Under the pieces are notes generated by a model. The model saw only the letters and a program-made list of their open reading frames with translations, made no database searches and was not told where the DNA came from. From Verrucomicrobiota bacterium (GTDB lineage: Bacteria; Verrucomicrobiota; Verrucomicrobiia; Verrucomicrobiales; DEV007), in assembly GCA_013152075.1 (NCBI GenBank), contig JAADHD010000253.1, positions 1 to 7,822 on the forward strand: a stretch of DNA of 7,822 nucleotides, given 5' to 3'. The translations under genes were made by a program, and so were the position numbers. How positions within the stretch are numbered: position 1 is the stretch's first letter; each line of letters begins with the position of its first letter. This document shows, piece by piece, positions 1 through 5,921 of this stretch.

Positions 1-1
1 T

Positions 2-2224
2 CTGCAGATCTCGGCGGAACGAGTATGGAACCAGGCCGGCCCGGAAGTCTCAGTCAACTACCGCAATCTGACAAAATTGCATTTTCGGGTTTACCGCTAT
101 TCCTGGAATGAGATGCGAAAAAAGAACTTCTGGAATCCGGACGTCCTCAATGATCGCAAACGAATCGATCTGTTGTTGGGAAAAAAAGCACAACGAGAGT
201 GGAGCGTGGATTTGCCAGTCACTGCTGATTTCCAAGTACGCACGGAGGCGGTCACCGTGCCCGATGATTTGGACGCGGGCTTTTATTTTATTCTCTCCAG
301 TAACAAGAAAGATTTCCGGGATGAAAAACAAAACCAGGTTCACATCACCGGATTCTGGGTGAGCCGTCTGGCGCTCATCATGAAAACGTCCTACTCATCC
401 GACCAGATCGAAGGAATAGTCCTCGATGCCATTTCCGGCGAACCTGTCAAAGCAGCCAAAATCACCGCCTGGACTGAAGAAGGTCGTAAAAAACCTTTTT
501 GGACTGGATCGGTGAAAACCGATGCCAACGGGCTATTCCACTTCAAGGGCAAAACCGACAGCTCTTACCAATTGCTCGCCGAACATCAAGGGCAAGCCAT
601 CTCGACCATGCAGCAAATGCGCTCAGCTCGAACCCCCAAAGAACGCCCCCATGAACAAACTTACTTCTTCACCGACCGCGCTCTCTACCGCCCTGGCCAG
701 ACAATTCAATACAAAGGCTTGAGTGTTTTCTATGATCAAAAGAACAATGACTATCACCCACTCAAACAACGCAAAATCACGGTGATCTTTCAAGACGTGA
801 ACGGCAAGCAAATCGCCGAGCAAACCCACACCAGCAATGCCTTCGGATCTTTCTCCGGAAGTTTCACCGCCCCTCGCGACCGACTAATGGGACGCATGAG
901 CCTGCGTAGCTCCAACACCAATGGATCCACCTCTGTAACCGTGGAAGAATACAAACGCCCCAAGTTTAAAGTAGAAATCACCAGTCCGAGCAAACCTGCC
1001 AAATTGGGCGAAAAAGTCACGGCCAACGGCAAGGCCACTGCCTACACCGGCGCGCCCATCGACGGCGCAAAGGTTAGCTTTCGGGTCATGCGACAGGTTC
1101 ATTACCCTAGCTGGTGGCACTGGTGTTTCTGGTGGCGCCAGCCTCAAAGGGGAAATCAAGAGATCGCCCATGGCATCACCACCAGCAACAAAGACGGATC
1201 CTTTGACATCCCCTTCACCGCCAAGCCGGCTCCCGGAGTAAGCGAAGAAGACGAAGCCACCTTTCAATTCACCGTCTTTGCCGATGTCACTGACAGTGCC
1301 GGCGAAACCCGCTCCGACCAACGCAGTGTCCGGGTTGGATTCGCCACTTTAAAAGCCTCGCTCTTCGCCGAGCAATGGCAGGAAACAGGTAAAGCGGTCG
1401 AAATCTCTGTTCACAGCAACTCCCCCGATGATGCGCCGCGCGCCGCCAAGGGGATAATCAAAATTTATCCGCTGGAGCAACCCGACAAAGTGCAACGTGC
1501 CCGCCTGACATCCAACCTTTACCGCTGGCGTCAGCAGGGTCCACCCCAACCCGACCCCTCCAATCCCGATTCATGGGAAAATGGCAAGCTGTTGGCAGAA
1601 CTCCCCTTTGTCACCGGCGAAGACGGCAAGGGCAAAGTCTCCCTTGATTTAAACAGCGGCATCTACCGAGCCATACTCGAAAGCACTGACGCCTTTGGTA
1701 AAAAAATTCAGGCACAGCTCCCGATTCGGGTCTTTGAACGTCAGGCGAAAAACTTCTCGGTCAATATCCCCTTTCAAGTGGCTTCTCCGCAATGGAGTTT
1801 GCAACCGGGCGAAACCTTCACCGGCTTGTGGGGAAGTGGTTACGATCAAGCACAAGCCTTGGTCGAGATTTTTCATCGGGGAAAAGCAATTCAACGCTTC
1901 TGGACCACTCCTGGGCAAAGTCAGATTTTGATGCAGCAAAAAATCGGCGAAGAACATCGCGGCGGCCTTCGTTTATTTGTCACCATGGTAAAAGACAACC
2001 GTGCCTACACCGCACAATATAAGATCCACGTGCCCTGGTCGAACAAGAATCTCACGCTCAAGTGGCAACGCCATCGCTCGAAGCTCGAGCCCGGCTCCAA
2101 GGAAAAATGGTCGGTCACCATCAAGGGCCCGGACGCTCAAAAACAAATGGGCAACTTGAGCGAAATGGTCGCCACTCTTTATGATGAGTCTCCTATCTGC
2201 CGCACCATTGGATGCAAAACCTGA
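2..2224 (+). CDS. Alpha-2-macroglobulin family protein, N-terminal part (5' partial, ends at a frameshift)
   Basis: N-terminal half of a large exported A2M-like protein; the family traps proteases in the periplasm or at the cell surface. The frame is open from position 2, and the residues before the TTG at 77 (VNYRNLTKLHFRVY) already read as macroglobulin domain, so the true start and any signal peptide lie upstream and TTG 77 is not a start. Counting from 77, residues 110-170 look like a carboxypeptidase-regulatory-type beta insert (IEGIVLDAISGEPV, then TDANGLFHF). Residues 195-290 carry the MG2 signature (YFFTDRALYRPGQTIQYKG), and EYKRPKFKVEI at 291-301 opens the next MG domain. Residues 346-353 are a tryptophan-rich loop, WWHWCFWW. 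The rest is further beta-sandwich repeats. The family-like MVATLYDES near the end is followed by unrelated residues and TGA at 2222-2224, while the homologous sequence continues in the -1 frame. It is therefore half of a broken gene, not a complete protein. The family call is strong; whether the product works is unknown. Confidence 0.88.
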   Translation: MQISAERVWNQAGPEVSVNYRNLTKLHFRVYRYSWNEMRKKNFWNPDVLNDRKRIDLLLGKKAQREWSVDLPVTADFQVRTEAVTVPDDLDAGFYFILSSNKKDFRDEKQNQVHITGFWVSRLALIMKTSYSSDQIEGIVLDAISGEPVKAAKITAWTEEGRKKPFWTGSVKTDANGLFHFKGKTDSSYQLLAEHQGQAISTMQQMRSARTPKERPHEQTYFFTDRALYRPGQTIQYKGLSVFYDQKNNDYHPLKQRKITVIFQDVNGKQIAEQTHTSNAFGSFSGSFTAPRDRLMGRMSLRSSNTNGSTSVTVEEYKRPKFKVEITSPSKPAKLGEKVTANGKATAYTGAPIDGAKVSFRVMRQVHYPSWWHWCFWWRQPQRGNQEIAHGITTSNKDGSFDIPFTAKPAPGVSEEDEATFQFTVFADVTDSAGETRSDQRSVRVGFATLKASLFAEQWQETGKAVEISVHSNSPDDAPRAAKGIIKIYPLEQPDKVQRARLTSNLYRWRQQGPPQPDPSNPDSWENGKLLAELPFVTGEDGKGKVSLDLNSGIYRAILESTDAFGKKIQAQLPIRVFERQAKNFSVNIPFQVASPQWSLQPGETFTGLWGSGYDQAQALVEIFHRGKAIQRFWTTPGQSQILMQQKIGEEHRGGLRLFVTMVKDNRAYTAQYKIHVPWSNKNLTLKWQRHRSKLEPGSKEKWSVTIKGPDAQKQMGNLSEMVATLYDESPICRTIGCKT
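2188..2221 (+). other. Frameshift junction inside the A2M gene
   Basis: The upstream frame is family-like up to LYDES (tct at 2189-2191) and the downstream frame is family-like from YLPHHW (tat at 2194). The switch must fall after the TGA TGA at 2182-2187 and before the TGA at 2222. Related proteins, as I recall them, read roughly D-x-S-L-D-x-F-x-P-H-x-W here. About three residues (9 nt) would be expected between the Ser and Tyr codons but only CC is present, which fits a loss of 7 nt; a 1-nt loss gives the same frame change. I see no X-XXY-YYZ slippery heptamer in frame, so programmed -1 frameshifting is not supported. Mutation or a sequencing/assembly error remain. Confidence 0.8.
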
Positions 2225-4878
2225 ATGTTTTTTATCAGGATAACCACTACCGCCACATCCGATTTCAAAACAGACTCAATCGAATGAATCATATTCGCGG
2301 CAGCTGGCCGAGGACTTTTCTGGGAGGCGCTTTGCGTTACCGACATTTCCCAACAAGCATCGGATCTTTCCGTAACCACGCCCGCTTGGAAAAAGGCGGC
2401 TTCGCTATGGGAATGAGCATCAGCGCTAAGGAGGAGATGTCCGATGGCGTAGCTGCTGCTCCTATGGCGAAAAGAAAGGCTGATAAAGGAGAAGCCGACC
2501 CCTTTGCTGAAACTAAAGAGAGAAGCGCCACCAACAACTCGTCCATCAATCTCGACCAAGTCTCCGCGCGCACCAATCTTAACGAAACCGCCTTTTTCCT
2601 ACCCCACCTCACATCCCTAAAAGACGGCTCGGTCAAACTCGACTTCACCATGCCGGAAGCGCTCACCTCATGGAAGTTCTTCGCTTTTGCCCACGACCAA
2701 GAACTGCGCAGTGGTTTCCTCACCGACTCGGTGATCACCGCCAAAGACCTGATGCTGCAACCCAACCCACCACGCTTCCTGCGTGAGGGCGATACTCTGG
2801 AATTCAGCGTCAAACTCAGCAACCAATCAGACCAAATCATGAAAGGCAAAGTCCGCCTCAGCCTGTCCGATGCACGCACCCTGGATCCAGCTGACAAACA
2901 ACTCGGCAACCAACAGCCTGAGCTGGATTTCGAAATCCCCGCCAAGGAATCGCGCAGCTATTCGTGGAAACTACACGTGCCGGACGGACAGGGTTACCTC
3001 ATCTACAAAGCCGTCGCCTCCACTGGAAAACTCTCCGACGGCGAAGAAGGTTTCCTGCCCGTTCTGTCTCGCCGCATTCTGGTGACCGAATCCCTACCAC
3101 TGCCGATTCGCGGCAAAGGAGAAAAAACTTTCGAGTTTGAAAAGCTGCTCAAGTCCGCAGACTCCGACACTCTGCAACACCAAAACCTGACCGTGCAAAT
3201 GGTATCCAATCCTTCGTGGTATGCCGTCATGGCGTTGCCCTACCTGATGGAATTCCCCCACGAATGCTCTGAGCAGATTTTTAATCGTTATTACGCCAAT
3301 ACCCTCGCCCAACACCTGGTCACCTCCGATGCCAAGATCGAGCGCATTTTCAAACAATGGCAGGGAACGGATGCCCTCGACTCCCCCTTGGAGAAAAACC
3401 AGGATCTCAAACAAGTCATGCTCGAAGAAACCCCGTGGCTGCGCCAGTCCAACAAAGAGAGCGAAGCGCGCAAAAACGTCGGCGTTCTATTCGACAAAAA
3501 CCGCACCCGCTCCGAGCTGATACGAAACCTGCGCAAACTCGCCCAGCAACAAGAGAACAACGGCTTGTGGCCCTGGTTCCCCGGCGGACGCGGCAATGAG
3601 TTCATCTCCCTCTACATCAGCACCGGCTTCGGCCGCCTGCGCCATCTCGGCGTGAAAGATATCGACGTCGCCCCCGCGATCAAATCACTCAAAGCTCTCG
3701 ATGCCTGGATTGACAAAAGTTATCGACAAATACTCGCCAAGGGTCATCCGGATGAAAATCATCTCAGCCCGACAGTCTGTTTTTATCTCTACGGCCGCAG
3801 CTTTTTTCTCAAGGATCAAAAAATCGACCCGCAACATCAAAAAGCACTGACTTACTTCCATGGTCAGGCAGAAAAATACTGGCCCGAGCTCAATAACCGG
3901 CAAAACCAGGCTCACCTCGCTATCGCCCTGCAACGTTTTGGCATTTTCCCGCAAACATCAAAAGACATCATGGTCTCGCTGAAGGAACGCGCGATCAATG
4001 ATGAGGAGCTCGGCATGTTCTGGCGCGATACCGAGTTTAATTACTGGTGGTACCGTGCCCCGATCGAAACCCAGGCGATGATGATCGAAGCCTTCGACGA
4101 AGTCGCCAAAGACAAGGTCGCGGTTGAAAATCTCAAAGTCTGGTTATTAAAACAAAAACAAACTCAGGACTGGAAAACCACCAAAGCCACCGCCGACGCC
4201 ATCTACGCCCTGCTGCTGCGCGGAACCAACCTGTTGACCTCCGACGAATTGGTTGAAGTCTCCCTCGCTGGAAAAACCCTGGTGCCGGAAAAAGTAGAAG
4301 CCGGCACCGGCTTCTACCAGCAACGTTTTGGCAAAGGCGAAATCCAACCCGGACAAGGCAAAGTCAAAATCAGCAAAAAAGACGACGGCGTCGCCTGGGG
4401 CAGTTTGCACTGGCAGTATCTCGAAACGATTGAAAAAATCACCCCGCATGAAGGCACTCCGCTCACCCTGAAAAAGACCCTGTGGCGTAAAGTGAACAGT
4501 GACAAAGGCCCGGTGCTCAAAGCCATCAAAGCGGATACCCCATTACAAGTCGGCGATGAATTACTCGTCCGCCTTGAGCTGCGCAGCGACCGTGACATGG
4601 AATACCTGCATCTCAAAGACCAACGCGGCAGCGGCACCGAACCGGTCAACGTGCTGTCACGCTACAAATACCAGGACGGCCTAGGTTACTACGAAAGCAC
4701 TCGCGACACCGCCAGTCATTTTTTCATCGATTACCTGCCCAAGGGCACTTACGTCTTCGAATACAGCCTGCGTATTTTCCACAAAGGCAGCTACACAAGC
4801 GGCATGGCCAACATCCAGTGCATGTATGCCCCCGAATTCAACAGCCACTCGCAGAGCTTTAAGCTGGAGGTAAAATAA
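2212..4878 (+). CDS. Alpha-2-macroglobulin family protein, C-terminal part with thioester domain
   Basis: Continuation of the same A2M protein in the -1 frame. Counting from ATG 2212, residues 70-115 are a Lys/Glu/Ala/Met-rich low-complexity linker where the protease bait region would be expected. Residues 120-200 are the conserved A2M domain (NETAFFLPHL, FTMPEALTSWKF). Residues 310-620 form the helical thioester domain, with CSEQ at 352-355 (Cys and Gln of the thioester both present) and GLWPWFPGG further on. The remainder is C-terminal macroglobulin/receptor-binding-like beta structure (DQRGSG, YLPKGTYVFEYSLR), ending at TAA. ATG 2212 is the first ATG or GTG in this frame after two tandem TGA codons (2182-2187), but no Shine-Dalgarno sequence precedes it and the residues just before it (YLPHHW, 2194-2211) are also family-like. 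It is therefore unlikely to be a natural start. The half has no signal peptide, so if it were made alone it would stay in the cytoplasm. The body is intact with no other stops. Confidence 0.88.
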   Translation: MQNLNVFYQDNHYRHIRFQNRLNRMNHIRGSWPRTFLGGALRYRHFPTSIGSFRNHARLEKGGFAMGMSISAKEEMSDGVAAAPMAKRKADKGEADPFAETKERSATNNSSINLDQVSARTNLNETAFFLPHLTSLKDGSVKLDFTMPEALTSWKFFAFAHDQELRSGFLTDSVITAKDLMLQPNPPRFLREGDTLEFSVKLSNQSDQIMKGKVRLSLSDARTLDPADKQLGNQQPELDFEIPAKESRSYSWKLHVPDGQGYLIYKAVASTGKLSDGEEGFLPVLSRRILVTESLPLPIRGKGEKTFEFEKLLKSADSDTLQHQNLTVQMVSNPSWYAVMALPYLMEFPHECSEQIFNRYYANTLAQHLVTSDAKIERIFKQWQGTDALDSPLEKNQDLKQVMLEETPWLRQSNKESEARKNVGVLFDKNRTRSELIRNLRKLAQQQENNGLWPWFPGGRGNEFISLYISTGFGRLRHLGVKDIDVAPAIKSLKALDAWIDKSYRQILAKGHPDENHLSPTVCFYLYGRSFFLKDQKIDPQHQKALTYFHGQAEKYWPELNNRQNQAHLAIALQRFGIFPQTSKDIMVSLKERAINDEELGMFWRDTEFNYWWYRAPIETQAMMIEAFDEVAKDKVAVENLKVWLLKQKQTQDWKTTKATADAIYALLLRGTNLLTSDELVEVSLAGKTLVPEKVEAGTGFYQQRFGKGEIQPGQGKVKISKKDDGVAWGSLHWQYLETIEKITPHEGTPLTLKKTLWRKVNSDKGPVLKAIKADTPLQVGDELLVRLELRSDRDMEYLHLKDQRGSGTEPVNVLSRYKYQDGLGYYESTRDTASHFFIDYLPKGTYVFEYSLRIFHKGSYTSGMANIQCMYAPEFNSHSQSFKLEVK
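3265..3276 (+). other. A2M thioester motif CSEQ
   Basis: These four codons read Cys-Ser-Glu-Gln (residues 352-355 of the downstream half), preceded by FPHE and followed by IFNRYYAN. In A2M and complement-like proteins the Cys and Gln side chains form an internal thioester that covalently captures a protease after bait cleavage. Both residues are present, so this copy belongs to the thioester-competent class. Some bacterial A2M proteins lack the Cys; this one does not. Confidence 0.85.
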
Positions 4879-4998
4879 CACTGTTCAAATACGGTTTCCC
4901 TGGTCTGTATTTCAAATTTGATGAAATATTCAAACTCTCTCGATATGTACAAATTATATGACGTCGCAACAGAAGAGGCCTAAACTTCCAGCCCGCAC
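4879..4998. other. AT-rich intergenic region with a weak hairpin
   Basis: This 120-bp gap between the A2M stop and the esterase start is clearly richer in A and T than its flanks. It contains a 7-bp inverted repeat (TATTTCA at 4908-4914, TGAAATA at 4922-4928, 7-nt loop) and three TTCAAA copies (4884, 4911, 4929). The stem is pure AT apart from one C-G pair and has no following T run, so it is not a convincing intrinsic terminator. The AT-rich stretch 4940-4960 (for example TTATAT at 4954) could hold a -10 element, but no matching -35 is clear. The region probably carries the promoter of the downstream pair. Confidence 0.45.
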
Positions 4999-5919
4999 AT
5001 GAAAAATATGAACTCTTTTATCCATTCCTTGATTTGCTCATGCCTGCTGATTGCCGCTACTCCGGCAAAGGCAAAAACCACCAAAGCCAATTATCCAGGC
5101 GCTACGGCTGAGATTTACAAACACGCTTCCGGCGACGATCTGTATCTCTACATTTTCAATCCCGAAGGGCACGACGCGGCCAAAGACAAACGCCCGGCTA
5201 TCGTATTTTTCTTTGGCGGAGGATGGAACGGAGGCAGTACTGGTCAGTTCAAACAACACGCCGCTTATCTCGCATCGCGAGGCATGGTCGCGATCCTCGC
5301 TGACTACCGTGTCGCCAGTCGGCAGAAAACCACTCCCAGAGAATGTGTCGCCGATGGGAAGTCTGCCGTGCGGTGGATCCGAAAAAATGCCACTCGTCTC
5401 GGCATCGATGCAAACCGAATCGCCGCAGGCGGAGGATCGGCCGGTGGTCATGTTGCGGCCACCACCGGAATCATCAAGGGGCTTGATGATCCGGCAGACG
5501 ATCAATCCGTCAGCTCAAAAGCCAACGCTTTGGCCCTTTACAACCCAGTTTACGACAATAGCCCTGAGGGATATGGTTATAGCCGCGTCAAAGACTACTG
5601 GAAGGAAATCTCACCGTTACAGAACATCGACAAAGACTCTCCCCCCACCATTGTTTTCCTTGGCACCAAGGACAATCTCATCCCGGTAACCACAGCAGAA
5701 AGCTTCAAAGCCAAAATGCAAGAAGCCGGGGTCAGATCAGAACTCCACCTCTACAAGGATCAACCCCACGGCTTTTTCAATGAAGGCAAAGGCGGAAGTG
5801 ACATTTTCCTCGATACTTTAAGGAAGACAGATGCATTCTTGGTAGAAATCGGCTACCTTGAAGGCACCCCCACGGAAGAACAGCTCAAGGCAGCTTCCAA
5901 GTCTAAGAAAAAGAAGTAA
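4999..5919 (+). CDS. Exported alpha/beta-hydrolase esterase (acetyl-esterase / BD-FAE-like)
   Basis: Serine hydrolase, 306 aa, predicted to cleave ester bonds (short acyl or acetyl groups, possibly on carbohydrates) outside the cytoplasm. Residues 1-25 form a Sec signal peptide with a hydrophobic core and a likely cut after AKA. Residues 69-76 (VFFFGGGW) are the oxyanion-hole strand, where FGGG replaces the HGGG of hormone-sensitive-lipase-type esterases. The nucleophile elbow is GGSAG with Ser147. Asp225 (LGTKDNLIP) and His257 (QPHGFF) complete the triad in the usual order and spacing. The last residues form a lysine-rich tail (SKSKKKK). ATG 4999 gives a complete signal peptide. The purine-rich AGAAGAGG at 4971-4978 is about 20 nt away, so no well-placed ribosome site is seen; an in-frame ATG at 5008 is a less likely start. 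The next gene overlaps its stop codon. The fold and triad are clear; the substrate is not. Confidence 0.9.
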   Translation: MKNMNSFIHSLICSCLLIAATPAKAKTTKANYPGATAEIYKHASGDDLYLYIFNPEGHDAAKDKRPAIVFFFGGGWNGGSTGQFKQHAAYLASRGMVAILADYRVASRQKTTPRECVADGKSAVRWIRKNATRLGIDANRIAAGGGSAGGHVAATTGIIKGLDDPADDQSVSSKANALALYNPVYDNSPEGYGYSRVKDYWKEISPLQNIDKDSPPTIVFLGTKDNLIPVTTAESFKAKMQEAGVRSELHLYKDQPHGFFNEGKGGSDIFLDTLRKTDAFLVEIGYLEGTPTEEQLKAASKSKKKK

Positions 5920-5921
5920 TG
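5917..5921 (+). promoter_or_regulatory. TAATG stop/start overlap (translational coupling)
   Basis: The esterase stop TAA (5917-5919) shares its last A with the ATG (5919-5921) of the PSD1/DUF1549 gene. The lysine codons just before it make a purine-rich AAGAAAAAGAAG that could act as a weak ribosome site. A one-base overlap of this kind normally means terminating ribosomes restart on the next gene, so the two exported proteins are likely made together from one mRNA. Confidence 0.8.

Noticed and set aside
884..1321. Minus-strand open frame of 145 codons opposite the A2M N-terminal part
   Set aside because: Glycine/valine-rich mirror of the conserved + strand frame with no independent support.
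2210..2224. Programmed -1 ribosomal frameshift site
   Set aside because: The nearest A-run (tgc aaa acc) does not form an X-XXY-YYZ heptamer that lets tRNAs re-pair in the -1 frame, and no obvious strong downstream stem is seen by eye.
2428..2439. Perfect Shine-Dalgarno-like AAGGAGG followed by ATG in the A2M linker, possible internal start
   Set aside because: The ATG at 2437 is only 2 nt from the core, too close. The better-spaced ATG at 2444 is in another frame and stops after two codons. The sequence simply encodes Lys-Glu-Glu in the linker.
2337..2945. Minus-strand open frame of about 200 codons opposite the A2M gene
   Set aside because: It lies entirely antisense to a well-supported conserved coding region, has an arginine/serine-rich composition typical of shadow frames, and shows no recognisable motif.
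4908..4928. Intrinsic terminator after the A2M gene
   Set aside because: The 7-bp stem is almost all A/T and has no following T run, so it is too weak to call.
5051..5689. Plus-strand open frame of 212 codons overlapping the esterase
   Set aside because: Shifted frame inside a gene with a complete catalytic triad and signal peptide; its Pro/Ser/Thr-rich product has no family character.
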